A DNA stretch of 64,000 bases from Clavibacter nebraskensis NCPPB 2581 (GTDB lineage Bacteria; Actinomycetota; Actinomycetes; Actinomycetales; Microbacteriaceae). Location of the stretch: the NCBI RefSeq assembly GCF_000355695.1, contig NC_020891.1, positions 496,001-560,000 of the forward strand. The letters are read 5' to 3'. Each line of letters begins with the position of its first letter. Position 1 is the stretch's first letter. The translations under genes and the position numbers were made by a program. This document shows, one piece after another, positions 1-7,806 of this stretch. The notes under the pieces were generated by a model. The model ran no database searches. It had not been told where the DNA came from and worked only from the letters and a program-made list of their open reading frames with translations.

Positions 1-446
1 GACCCCTGGAAGCTGCGCACGTCGAGGCCCCGGTCGCCGAGGCCCTTCTTGATGGCGGTGTCGACCGCGATCTCCGCGCCGCCGTAGCGACGGTTCCACA
101 GCACCGCGCCCGCGCCGACCTCTCGCACGAGGCCGTCGACGACGTCGGCGGCCTTCCCGCGGCGTAGCACCAGCGGGGAGCCGAGCTCCCGGAGCGACTC
201 CCCGAGGCGCGCGAGGCTCATGTGCAGCCACCAGCGCGCGGCGCCGCCGAGCGGCCGGATCCCGTCGCTCTCCTCGTCGAGCACGTACAGCACCACGATG
301 GGCTCGCCCCGCTCGACGGCCGCGTGCAGCGCCGGGTTGTCGGCCACGCGGAGGTCGTCGCGGAGCCACACGATGCTCGGGCCCTGCGCCCCGTCGCCGC
401 CCTCCCGATCGTCGGATCCGCGGTCCGGGGCGTCGTCGTCGCTCAT
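1..446 (-). CDS. phr: Deoxyribodipyrimidine photolyase, N-terminal part (cut by window edge)
   Basis: Light-dependent repair of UV cyclobutane dimers. Only the first ~148 residues are present; the gene continues beyond the left edge. After an acidic 20-residue leader, residues 24-40 read as the classic photolyase N-terminal strand (IVWLRDDLRVADNPAL), followed by the alpha/beta antenna-chromophore domain with the typical LRELGSPLVLRRG and VLWNRRYGG segments. The FAD-binding C-terminal domain is outside the window, so photolyase cannot be separated from cryptochrome here. The ATG at 446 is the first start in this frame. It is divergent from the glycosyltransferase gene at 592. Confidence 0.9.
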   Translation of the reverse strand, partial: MSDDDAPDRGSDDREGGDGAQGPSIVWLRDDLRVADNPALHAAVERGEPIVVLYVLDEESDGIRPLGGAARWWLHMSLARLGESLRELGSPLVLRRGKAADVVDGLVREVGAGAVLWNRRYGGAEIAVDTAIKKGLGDRGLDVRSFQG

Positions 447-591
447 GGATCGAGCCTAGGACGGTGTCACCGGGGCGACCGGCGCGTGGTCGCTTCGCGC
501 ACGGAGCCCGGCGGCACGTAATATCGCACATGGCAGTGCGCGTCCGTCCGGGTCCGACCGCCCACCGGAGACCGCTGTCATCGAGAGGCTC

Positions 592-1977
592 ATGGACAAC
601 CAGAGCATGCCCCTGCCCCCGCCCGAGCACCCCGGTCGGTCGTCACGCGACGCCGTCTCGGCGGTCGTCGTGGCGGGTGACGCCGGATCCACCATCGCGG
701 CCACGCTGAGCTCGATCCTCGGTCAGACCCTGCCGCCCGCGCGCATGGTCGTCGTGGTCGCCGGCAGCCGCGACGACACCTTCGCCGTGGCGCGGACCTT
801 CAACGGACGGCACGAGAGCGCCCTCCCCGGCGGAGGCGCCGCCCGCACGACGGTCACGGTCATCGACCGCGGCCCCCGGGAGAGCTCGCTCCGGTCGGCG
901 TACGGCTTCGCCCTCCGGCTGGTCGGCGATGCGGGGCGCGTGCTGCTCGTCTCGCCGGACGCCGAGCTGGAGCCCGACGTGCTCGAGCTCCTCTCCGCGG
1001 CCCTCGACCGGGATCCGGGCGCCCTCTCGGTGTCCGCCTCCCTCGACCAGCGGCCGAGCGGATCCCACGGCCCCATCGCGGGCGCGCTCCGCCTCCTGCA
1101 GCGCCACTGGGCCATGGGCGCCGTCGAGACCGGCGCCGACCTCGGCCTCACCGGGCCGGTGCCGCTCGCACCCGCGTCCCTCCTCCGGCTCCCCGAGCGC
1201 GATCCGCGGTCGCCGTCGACCGATCCGTCGGAGGGGATCCTCACGGCCCTGCTCGCCGGCGACGACCGCTCGGCCCTCGTCCCCGGCGCGCGCGCCCGGG
1301 TCGACACCTCCGTCACGTGGGGGGTGATGCGCGAGCGACGCGACCGGTGGGGCGCCCACGTCGCCCGGCTGTCGCGCGGGGGCTCGCCGGCCGACGTCAG
1401 CGATCGGCGCCGCGCGCGCCTGGCGTCCCTGCGCATCGGCGTCGGGCCCGTCCTCCGGTTCGCGGCCTACGCGCTGGTGGCACTGTACCTGGCCGCCGCG
1501 GGGATCCAGGGGATGCTGCAGCCTGCGTGGTGGTGGACTCTCCCCGTCGTGGTGCGGCTGCCCCTGCACATCCGCACCCTCCGTCGGATCCGCGAACGCA
1601 CCCTCGCCGACGTGGTCTTCGGCGCGACGTTCCTCCCGTTGGAGGTGGCCGAGGCGGCGTACGGCGTCTCCCGCATCCGCGACGGCCTGCACCGGCTCGC
1701 TCACCGAGGCCGTCGCCGCGGACCCGCCGCGGCCGAGACGGTGCCGCCCTTCTCGCTGGTCGACGCCGTGGCCGCCGCCGTCGTGGCCGTGCTCGTCGTC
1801 GGCGTGGTCACCGCGGCCGAGGTCGGGGGCCCCGCAGCGGCCGGGCTCACCACGGCGGTCGGCTGGGCGGCGTGCGTGGTGACCGCCTTGGATCTCGTCA
1901 TGGCTCTGCTGCGGCTGCTCGTCGCCCACGGCGGGCCGTTCGCGCGTCCGAGCACGACGGGTGGGCCAGCGGCCTAG
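592..1977 (+). CDS. GT2-family membrane glycosyltransferase
   Basis: Probable inverting glycosyltransferase acting at the cytoplasmic membrane; acceptor unknown. The first ~230 residues have a GT-A fold pattern: a beta strand and nucleotide-binding loop (AVVVAGDAGSTIAATLSSIL), the QTLPPARMVVVVAGSRDDT segment, and an acidic motif near residue 120 (SPDAELEPD) in place of a clean DxD. The C-terminal half has hydrophobic segments near residues 283-330 and 390-440. It is shorter than the ~1,100-residue actinobacterial relatives and may be only the catalytic part. ATG at 592 follows a GAGAGG ribosome site. Its TAG stop shares the bases CTAG with the stop of the convergent MarR gene. Confidence 0.7.
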   Translation: MDNQSMPLPPPEHPGRSSRDAVSAVVVAGDAGSTIAATLSSILGQTLPPARMVVVVAGSRDDTFAVARTFNGRHESALPGGGAARTTVTVIDRGPRESSLRSAYGFALRLVGDAGRVLLVSPDAELEPDVLELLSAALDRDPGALSVSASLDQRPSGSHGPIAGALRLLQRHWAMGAVETGADLGLTGPVPLAPASLLRLPERDPRSPSTDPSEGILTALLAGDDRSALVPGARARVDTSVTWGVMRERRDRWGAHVARLSRGGSPADVSDRRRARLASLRIGVGPVLRFAAYALVALYLAAAGIQGMLQPAWWWTLPVVVRLPLHIRTLRRIRERTLADVVFGATFLPLEVAEAAYGVSRIRDGLHRLAHRGRRRGPAAAETVPPFSLVDAVAAAVVAVLVVGVVTAAEVGGPAAAGLTTAVGWAACVVTALDLVMALLRLLVAHGGPFARPSTTGGPAA

Positions 1978-2441
1978 GCCTCGGCGACGCTCCCGCGCAG
2001 CTTGTCGGTGAGCTCGCGCAGCGTGTTCAGCTCGTCCGGCGTCAGCGCCCCGCCCACGGTCGAGGCGATGGACTCCATGTGCACGCGCGCGACCGCGCGG
2101 AAGGCCGCGTCGCCGGCGTCGGTGAGCCGCACGATGGTGGCCCTCCCGTCGCTCTCGTCACCGCACTTCACGACGAGGCCCCGCGCCACCAGCCGGTCGA
2201 TGAGGCGGCTGACGCTGGGCTGGGTGAGCAGCACGTGCTGGTTGAGGTCGCGGAGGCGCAGGCGCCCCTCGGGCTGCCGCGAGATGTTGAACAGCACGTC
2301 GTACTCGTTGAACGAGAGCTCGCGGCTGGGGAACTCGGCGCTGAGGCGGCGCATCACGCTCACCTGGGCTCGGAACAGCGACTCCCAGGCCCGCACGGCG
2401 TCCGCTGTCTCGCCCACCACGCCTCCTCGTCCGGTGCGCAT
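1974..2441 (-). CDS. MarR-family transcriptional regulator
   Basis: A 155-residue winged-helix repressor-type protein. Residues ~50-105 contain the MarR core: LSFNEYDVLFNISRQPEGRLRLRDL, then the recognition helix LLTQPSVSRLIDRLVARGLV and the DESDGRATIVRLTDAG wing. MarR proteins bind palindromic operators as dimers and often respond to phenolic or oxidant ligands; the ligand cannot be told. The ATG at 2441 has no clear ribosome site. A GTG at 2417, four bases after GGAGG, is a good alternative start and would drop eight residues. Confidence 0.85.
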   Translation of the reverse strand: MRTGRGGVVGETADAVRAWESLFRAQVSVMRRLSAEFPSRELSFNEYDVLFNISRQPEGRLRLRDLNQHVLLTQPSVSRLIDRLVARGLVVKCGDESDGRATIVRLTDAGDAAFRAVARVHMESIASTVGGALTPDELNTLRELTDKLRGSVAEA

Positions 2442-2740
2442 CGCGATGAGGATCGGGCGCACGCTGTCGAGGGCGAGTCTACTGAGCGGTGCGCCGGGGG
2501 AGAGCCCGGAGCGGATCCGCGCCGGACACGACTGAGGGCCGACCCCAGAGGCATGGGGCCGACCCTCTCCCTTGCACCAGGAGTGTCCTGCAATCACATT
2601 CCGTCTCCACCGCCACAGCAAACGATGGGGACGAGAAGACTGTATAACGATCCCGTAACGCCCGGCTACCCGAAACGGGCGCCATGCGCTGGGAGATCGC
2701 CGACAGCTCCGCCAGGGCAGGCTGAGCGCGTCCGGACGCC
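2442..2740. other. Intergenic region, 299 bp
   Basis: No convincing gene. It holds a stable hairpin at 2534-2567 (described separately) and an AT-rich patch around 2640-2656 (TGTATAAC on the plus strand, GTTATACA on the minus strand). The minus-strand patch could be a -10 element for the MarR gene about 200 bases downstream, but I find no matching -35 hexamer. Confidence 0.4.
2534..2567 (-). terminator. Hairpin downstream of the winged-helix gene
   Basis: On the minus strand the 13-bp stem starts GAGGG and closes with CCCTC. It has two G-T wobbles and an 8-base loop. It sits about 175 bases past the stop of the winged-helix gene and before the MarR gene. No U-tract follows, so it may be a factor-dependent or weak terminator. 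Confidence 0.45.
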
Positions 2741-3529
2741 TCAGAACAGGTCGGGCGACTGCGTGCTGGCGTGGTGGACGGCGACGTCCGCGTGACGGTC
2801 GAACCGGTACCCGGCGCCGCGCACCGTGCGGACGATCTCCTCGTAGCGGCCGAGCTTGGAACGGAGTCGGCGGACGTGCACGTCGATGGTCCGCTCGTTC
2901 GGCACGTCGTCCTCGTCCGCGGCGGACCACAGCGAGGCGATGAGCTCGGATCGCTCGATCGTGCGTCCCTCGCGGAGCACCAGGTACTGCAGGAGCTCGA
3001 ACTCCTTGTAGGTGAGCGGGGCGGTCGCGCCGTCGAGCACGACGCGCTTGCGGGACAGGTCGACCGTCACGCCGCCGTCGACGCGGTCCTCGTCCTCGGG
3101 CTGCTCGCGGTGCTGGGCGACGGCGGCGGGGTCCTGGAGCGCGAGCCGGACCACGTCGATGTCGCGGCCGCCCGCGCCCTCGGGGGCGAGGGCGACGGCG
3201 GCGTGCGTCTCGACGCCCGGGGCCAGCTCGGCGGCCAGGCGCTTGAGCGCGGCGACGACGGTGCCGAGGTCGGTGCCGGCCGCGGCGGCCTTGAGCTCGT
3301 CGAGCCCGACGTAGATCGCGAAGCCGCGCGCCTCGGTGCCCTCGGGGACGGCGCGGAGGCGGGCGGGACGGGCGGGCGCGGTGGCCGGCGCGGTGGCGGT
3401 CGTGGTGGACGCCGGCACGGCCTGGGGTCGGCGGACCGGCGGGGCGAGCGGCGCGGCCGCGCGGAGCACGGGTGCGGCGGGAGCGGATCGGAGGGAGGTG
3501 CGGGCGGGGTCGATGGTCGCGAGAGACAT
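2741..3529 (-). CDS. Winged-helix (OmpR/PhoB-type) DNA-binding protein without receiver domain
   Basis: A 262-residue regulator. The first ~70 residues are Ala/Pro/Thr-rich and probably disordered. Residues ~75-140 form a small alpha/beta region (AIYVGLDELKAAAAGTD) that does not look like a phosphoacceptor receiver: no DD...D...K set is visible. Residues ~155-250 are a clear Trans_reg_C winged helix: LTYKEFELLQYLVLREG, the recognition helix NERTIDVHVRRLRSKLG and the wing VRTVRGAGYRF. ATG at 3529 has an AAGGA site eight bases upstream. A 33-codon peptide gene with its own promoter lies about 155 bases upstream on the same strand and may attenuate this gene. Confidence 0.8.
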   Translation of the reverse strand: MSLATIDPARTSLRSAPAAPVLRAAAPLAPPVRRPQAVPASTTTATAPATAPARPARLRAVPEGTEARGFAIYVGLDELKAAAAGTDLGTVVAALKRLAAELAPGVETHAAVALAPEGAGGRDIDVVRLALQDPAAVAQHREQPEDEDRVDGGVTVDLSRKRVVLDGATAPLTYKEFELLQYLVLREGRTIERSELIASLWSAADEDDVPNERTIDVHVRRLRSKLGRYEEIVRTVRGAGYRFDRHADVAVHHASTQSPDLF

Positions 3530-3683
3530 GGCGGGAATCCTTGTGATGATGCGGGTGCGGCGCAGCTGGAGTGCGCGGGACCTCAGGGGAGTGCGAGACG
3601 CCTCAGGGGGCGGATGCGCCGGGATGCGGCGGGGAGGGTCGGCGACGGATGCGTCGCGGGACCGCTCGGGCGAAGGCGGCGGG

Positions 3684-3785
3684 TCAGGCCGACATTCGAC
3701 AGCACATCGCGACACGGCCGGGCATCATCATGCCGGCGACTCCCGAGGCCTCGGAGGAGGTCAGGACGTGCGCGTTCAGAGTCAT
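3684..3785 (-). CDS. 33-aa leaderless peptide with Cys-Cys, probable regulatory leader peptide
   Basis: The peptide has three consecutive Met near its middle and ends VAMCCRMSA. It has no ribosome site. A TTGACA hexamer lies upstream so that transcription should begin at about the A of the ATG, as in leaderless actinobacterial mRNAs. Short leaderless Cys-rich peptides that sense cysteine supply by attenuation are known in mycobacteria (for example the Ms5788A type). This gene fits that pattern in size, start and tandem Cys codons, but I infer the function from context only. The next gene downstream is the winged-helix regulator at 3529. Between them is 154 bases of GC-rich sequence with a repeated CCCCTGAGG. 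Confidence 0.5.
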   Translation of the reverse strand: MTLNAHVLTSSEASGVAGMMMPGRVAMCCRMSA

Positions 3786-3791
3786 GGAGAG

Positions 3792-3821
3792 AGCTTGCAC
3801 GGATCCGTGCGCCCGTGTCAA
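3792..3821 (-). promoter_or_regulatory. Promoter with embedded palindrome for the leader peptide
   Basis: On the minus strand, TTGACA (3821-3816) is followed by an 18-bp spacer and the weak hexamer CAAGCT (3797-3792). This predicts a start of transcription at about 3785, the A of the peptide ATG. The spacer contains a perfect 14-bp palindrome, GCACGGATCCGTGC (3797-3810). A protein bound there would block RNA polymerase, so it is a candidate operator. The -10 match is poor (two of six), which lowers confidence. Confidence 0.45.
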
Positions 3822-3939
3822 CAGGAGCGGCCGGAATCGTGCGGGACGCGCAGGAATCGTGCGTGCGCGCACAGCGGCGCCCGTCCCCGAGGGGGGCGGG
3901 CGCCGGAGGTACGAGGGCGGCGGGCCGGGAGGCCGCGGG

Positions 3940-4578
3940 TCAGTGGGCGGCGGTGCCGTACAGGCGGTCGCCAGCGTCGCCGAGGCCCGGGATGATGTAG
4001 CCCACCTCGTCGAGCTTCTCGTCGAGCGCGCCCAGCACGATGGTGACCTCGCGACCCTCGGTCGCCTCCTCGACGGCCTTCAGGCCCTCGGGTGCGGCGA
4101 TGAGGCAGATGCACGTGACGTCCACCGCGCCGCGGTCGAAGAGGTACTCGATGGCGGCGAGGAGCGATCCGCCCGTGGCGAGCATCGGGTCGACGACGAA
4201 GCACTGGCGGTTGGAGAGGTCGGTCGGAAGGCGCTCGGCGTAGATGTCCGGCTGGAGCGTCTCCTCGTTGCGCACCATGCCGAGGAAGCCGACCTCGGCG
4301 CTCGGCATGAGGCGCATCAGGCCGTCGAGCATGCCGAGACCGGCGCGGAGGATGGGGACCACGAGCGGCTTCGGGTCGCTGAGCGTGAGGCCCTCGGCGG
4401 GGGCGACCGGCGTCTGCACCGTGATCGTCTCGACGCGCACGTCGCGCGTGGCCTCGTAGGCGAGCAGGGTGACGAGCTCGTCGGCCAGGCTGCGGAACAC
4501 GGGGGAGGGGGTGGTGCGGTCCCGCAGCGCCGTCAGCTTGTGCGTGATGAGCGGGTGGTCGGCTACGTGGACTCGCAT
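3940..4578 (-). CDS. upp: Uracil phosphoribosyltransferase
   Basis: Pyrimidine salvage: uracil + PRPP to UMP. 212 residues, the usual family length. The N-terminus [20 protein letters not shown] is the family signature. [13 protein letters not shown] and the PRPP-binding loop [12 protein letters not shown] (about residues 127-138) are intact, and the C-terminus has the usual [15 protein letters not shown] chose the ATG at 4578, which has GGAG four bases upstream and matches homologues; an ATG three codons earlier (4587) is possible. It is divergent from tadA with 32 bases between them. Confidence 0.96.
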   Translation of the reverse strand: MRVHVADHPLITHKLTALRDRTTPSPVFRSLADELVTLLAYEATRDVRVETITVQTPVAPAEGLTLSDPKPLVVPILRAGLGMLDGLMRLMPSAEVGFLGMVRNEETLQPDIYAERLPTDLSNRQCFVVDPMLATGGSLLAAIEYLFDRGAVDVTCICLIAAPEGLKAVEEATEGREVTIVLGALDEKLDEVGYIIPGLGDAGDRLYGTAAH

Positions 4579-4610
4579 AGGCTCCATTCAACCAGCAAGG
4601 GGGAACGCGA

Positions 4611-5108
4611 TTGGACCTGCCCGTCCGCGGCGACTACGCGCGCTGGATGTCCGTGGCGCTCGACGAGGCCAGGGCATGCACGGCCACGGGAGACGTGCCC
4701 GTGGGGGCGCTCGTGGTCGACGCGGGCGGGGTCGTCATCGGGCGGGGGCGGAACCTCCGGGAGGCCAGGCAGGACCCCACCGCGCACGCCGAGGTCGAGG
4801 CGCTGCGCGAAGCCGCCGCGACGACGGGTGACCGGCACCTGGTCGGGACCACGCTCGTGGTCACGCTCGAGCCGTGCGTGATGTGCGCGGGTGCGATCCT
4901 CGCGGCGCGCGTGCCGCGGGTCGTCTTCGGCGCGTGGGACGAGAAGGCGGGCGCGGCCGGATCCCTCTACGACGTGCTGCGCGACCGACGGCTGCCGCAC
5001 CGCGCGGAGGTGTTCGCGGGCGTCGCGGCGGAGGAGTGCGCGGCGCTGCTCGACGCGTTCTTCGCGGGGCGGCGGGGCGGATCCGGCGCCGCTGCGCGGG
5101 GCGCCTGA
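4611..5108 (+). CDS. tadA: tRNA-specific adenosine deaminase
   Basis: Deaminates the wobble adenosine of tRNA-Arg(ACG) to inosine. 165 residues with the zinc site complete: HAE (His59, Glu61 as proton shuttle) and PCVMC (Cys89, Cys92). The start is TTG at 4611, preceded by AAGGGGG eight bases upstream; there is no ATG in a suitable place. The alternative of a free-base cytosine or guanine deaminase is less likely, given the EPCVMCAGAILAARVPRVVFG segment typical of TadA. It converges on the CDF transporter; a 12-bp palindrome (CCGGTCGACCGG, 5110-5121) lies between the two stops. Confidence 0.93.
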   Translation: MDLPVRGDYARWMSVALDEARACTATGDVPVGALVVDAGGVVIGRGRNLREARQDPTAHAEVEALREAAATTGDRHLVGTTLVVTLEPCVMCAGAILAARVPRVVFGAWDEKAGAAGSLYDVLRDRRLPHRAEVFAGVAAEECAALLDAFFAGRRGGSGAAARGA

Positions 5109-5123
5109 CCCGGTCGACCGGCG

Positions 5124-6041
5124 TCAGCGCGTGGCGACCCGCACGTCGGGCTCGAGGTAGATGACGCGCGCGACCGGCACGGCTTCGCGCACGCGGCGCT
5201 CGATCGCGTCGATGCCGGCGGCCACGTCGCCGAGCGAGCTCGTGGCGGGCATGGCGATCTTCGCGGCCACGAGCAGCTCGTCGGGGCCGAGGTACAGCGT
5301 CTTCATGTGGATGATCGACTCGGCCTCGTCGCCCGCGATGATGGCGGCGCGGATGGCCGCGAGGTCCGGCTTCGAGGCGCCCTCGCCGACGAGGAGGCTG
5401 CTCATCTCGACCCCGAGGATCACGGCGACTGCCACCAGCAGCACGCCGATGAGCAGGGTGCCGATGCCGTCGTAGATCCCGTTCCCCGTGAGGATCGACG
5501 CCGTCACGCCGAGGAGCGCGAACACCAGGCCCGAGAGTGCGGCCGTGTCCTCGAGCAGCAGCACGGGGAGCTCCGGGCTCTTCGCGCGGCGCACGAACTG
5601 CACCCACGTCTGCTTCCCGCGGAGCGGGTTGGACTCCTTGATCGCGGTGCGCAGCGAGAACGACTCGAGCGCGATGGCGATCAGGAGCACGACGATCGGC
5701 AGCCACGGCACGTCGAGCGGCTCCGGGTGCTCGATCTTGTGGATGCCCTCGTAGAGCGAGTACACGCCGCCGACGGAGAACAGGATGATCGAGACGATGA
5801 ACGCGTAGACGTAGCGGACCCGGCCGTATCCGAACGGGTGCTCCTCGTCCGCGAGGCGCTTGGCGCGCTTGCCGCCGATGAGCAGCAGGATCTGGTTGCC
5901 GGAGTCGGCGAGCGAGTGGACGCCCTCGGCGAGCATGGAGGAGGAGCCCGAGAAGAACGCGGCGACGAACTTCGTGATCGCGATGCCGACGTTAGCGGCC
6001 AATGCGGCGAGGATCGCCTTGCTGCCGTGGGATTCGCTCAA
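5124..6041 (-). CDS. Cation diffusion facilitator family transporter
   Basis: Membrane exporter of divalent metal ions (Zn, Co, Mn or Fe class). 305 residues. The TM2 metal site is visible as EGVHSLADSGNQ, with the Asp and His of the family HxxxD-type pattern. TM5 keeps an Asp in LLLEDTAALSG. HPFGYGRVRYVYAF is the family motif between TM2 and TM3. The C-terminal cytoplasmic domain has DPxV-like features (LEPDVRVATR). The start is a TTG at 6041 with GGAGG seven bases upstream; no ATG fits better. Metal specificity cannot be read from sequence alone. Confidence 0.88.
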   Translation of the reverse strand: MSESHGSKAILAALAANVGIAITKFVAAFFSGSSSMLAEGVHSLADSGNQILLLIGGKRAKRLADEEHPFGYGRVRYVYAFIVSIILFSVGGVYSLYEGIHKIEHPEPLDVPWLPIVVLLIAIALESFSLRTAIKESNPLRGKQTWVQFVRRAKSPELPVLLLEDTAALSGLVFALLGVTASILTGNGIYDGIGTLLIGVLLVAVAVILGVEMSSLLVGEGASKPDLAAIRAAIIAGDEAESIIHMKTLYLGPDELLVAAKIAMPATSSLGDVAAGIDAIERRVREAVPVARVIYLEPDVRVATR

Positions 6042-6172
6042 GGCCTGTCCTCCTCGACCGGCGAGGCGGCTCGGGCCGCCCGGGCGCGCGTGCCCCGGTC
6101 GCCTCAGCCTAGCCACGCGGCCGGTGTCGCCGACCACTCGGTCGGGCGACGCCCGGTCCCTAGGATCGGGGC

Positions 6173-7048
6173 ATGCCCGACGCCTCCCGCTCCGCCCCGT
6201 CCGCTCCCGCCGAGACCGTCCGCCTCCCGTCGCTCGCGATGCTCGGCACCGGATCCATGAACGGCGCCATCCTTGGTGGCCTGCTGCAGCCGGGCGTCGA
6301 GGTCGACGGCGACGTGCGCGTGACCACCCGCTCGGCCGCCAGCGCCACGGCGCTCGGCGAGCGCGACGGCGTCACCGCGTCGAGCGTCGAGGAGGACGCG
6401 GACGCCAACCGGCGCGCGGTCCGCGGCGCGCGGGTCGTGATCGTGGGCGTGAAGCCGCACATGGTGCCCGACCTGCTGCGCGAGATCGCCGACGACCTGG
6501 ATCCCGGCGCGCTCGTGATCAGCGTCGCCGCCGGCGTGACGATCGCCACCTTCGAGGAGCTGCTGCCGGAGAGCATCGCGGTGCTGCGCTCGATGCCGAA
6601 CACGCCCTCGCTCGTCGGCCGCGGCGTGACGGGCCTCGCCGCGGGCACGCGCTCGACGCCCGAGGACCTGGCGGTCGCCCGGGCCGTGTTCGCCACGGTC
6701 GGTGACGTCGTCGAGGTCCCCGAGGAGCGGATCGACGCCCTCAGCACGATCTCCGGATCCGGCCCCGCCTACGTCTTCCTGCTCATCGAGGAGCTGACCC
6801 GCACGGCCGAGGCCAAGGGCTTCAGCGCCGACGAGGCGCGCGTGCTCGTGCAGGGCACGTTCCGCGGGGCGGTCGAGCTGCTGGCCGCGTCCGACGACGA
6901 GCCCGCCGAGCTCCGCCGCCGGGTCACGAGCCCGAAGGGCACGACCGAGCGGGCCGTCGAGGTGCTGGAGGCGGCGGATCTGTCAGGTCTGTTCGACCGA
7001 GCGACCGACGCCGCGCTCGCCCGGGCCCGGGAGCTCGCGGCGGGCTGA
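6173..7048 (+). CDS. proC: Pyrroline-5-carboxylate reductase
   Basis: Last step of proline synthesis: 1-pyrroline-5-carboxylate + NAD(P)H to proline. 291 residues. An N-terminal Rossmann motif (MLGTGSMNGAIL), the VKPHMVPDLL segment, SMPNTPSLVGRG, and the active-site stretch SGSGPAYVFLLIE near residue 195 are all present. The C-terminal dimerisation domain has VTSPKGTTERAVEVLE. In mycobacteria proC sits next to a BldC-like gene and bS22; the same genes lie downstream here, separated by the potassium transport pair and ArsR. Confidence 0.95.
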   Translation: MPDASRSAPSAPAETVRLPSLAMLGTGSMNGAILGGLLQPGVEVDGDVRVTTRSAASATALGERDGVTASSVEEDADANRRAVRGARVVIVGVKPHMVPDLLREIADDLDPGALVISVAAGVTIATFEELLPESIAVLRSMPNTPSLVGRGVTGLAAGTRSTPEDLAVARAVFATVGDVVEVPEERIDALSTISGSGPAYVFLLIEELTRTAEAKGFSADEARVLVQGTFRGAVELLAASDDEPAELRRRVTSPKGTTERAVEVLEAADLSGLFDRATDAALARARELAAG

Positions 7049-7075
7049 GCGCGCCGCTGCGGGCGGACCGGCGGA

Positions 7076-7744
7076 TCAGGACAGCGAGGCGAACCGCTCG
7101 ATGTCGGCCGAGGTGCCCGACACGATGATGAGGTCGTGGTTCGACACCAGCGTCTCCGAGGTCGCGTAGGTGAAGGGCTTGCCGGGCGTCTTCACGCCGA
7201 CCACCGTGATCCGGTGCTTCCTCCGCACGGCCGACTCCAGCAGCGTCATGCCTCGGATGGGCTTCGGCGGGTACATCTTGGCGAGCACGAAGTCGTCGTC
7301 GAACTCGATGAAGTCGAGCATCCGGCCGGACACGAGGTGCGCGACGCGCTCGCCCGCCTCCGCCTCCGGGTAGATGACGTGGTTCGCGCCGATGCGCTCG
7401 AGGATCTTGCCGTGCGACTGGCTGATGGCCTTGGCCCAGATCTGCGGGATCTTGAGGTCCACGAGGTTCGCCGTGATGAGCACGCTGGCCTCGATGGACG
7501 ACCCGACCGCGACGACCGCGATCGAGAAGTCCTTGGCGCCCAGCTGCTGCAGGGCCTCGATGTTGCGCGCGTCGGCCTGCACGGCGTGGGTGACCCGGTC
7601 GGACCACTTCTGCACGAGCCCCTCGCTCGCGTCGATCGCGAGCACCTCGCGGTCGAGCCGCGCGAGCTGGCCCGCGGTCGCGGCGCCGAAGCGGCCGAGC
7701 CCGATGACGAGCACGGGGGCGTTGTGGGGGATGCGTTCGCCCAT
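7076..7744 (-). CDS. ktrA: KtrA/TrkA-type potassium uptake regulatory subunit
   Basis: Cytoplasmic gating ring subunit of a Ktr/Trk potassium channel. 222 residues: an RCK N domain with the nucleotide-binding VIGLGRFGAATAGQL (residues 12-26), an acidic residue at the end of the second strand (AIDAS), and an RCK C domain after about residue 140 (KMYPPKPIRGMTLLE). It lies 62 bases downstream of the channel gene on the same strand, so the two probably form one transcript. Confidence 0.9.
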   Translation of the reverse strand: MGERIPHNAPVLVIGLGRFGAATAGQLARLDREVLAIDASEGLVQKWSDRVTHAVQADARNIEALQQLGAKDFSIAVVAVGSSIEASVLITANLVDLKIPQIWAKAISQSHGKILERIGANHVIYPEAEAGERVAHLVSGRMLDFIEFDDDFVLAKMYPPKPIRGMTLLESAVRRKHRITVVGVKTPGKPFTYATSETLVSNHDLIIVSGTSADIERFASLS

Positions 7745-7806
7745 GAGGGGCCTCTCTGATCCGGTCGGTGCGGGATGGGACGGGTGGGTGGGTGCGCGTC
7801 GCCGGC

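Noticed and set aside
5110-5121. CCGGTCGACCGG palindrome between tadA and the CDF gene as a terminator
   Set aside because: It is a 12-bp palindrome without loop or U-tract; too short to be convincing in 73% GC DNA.
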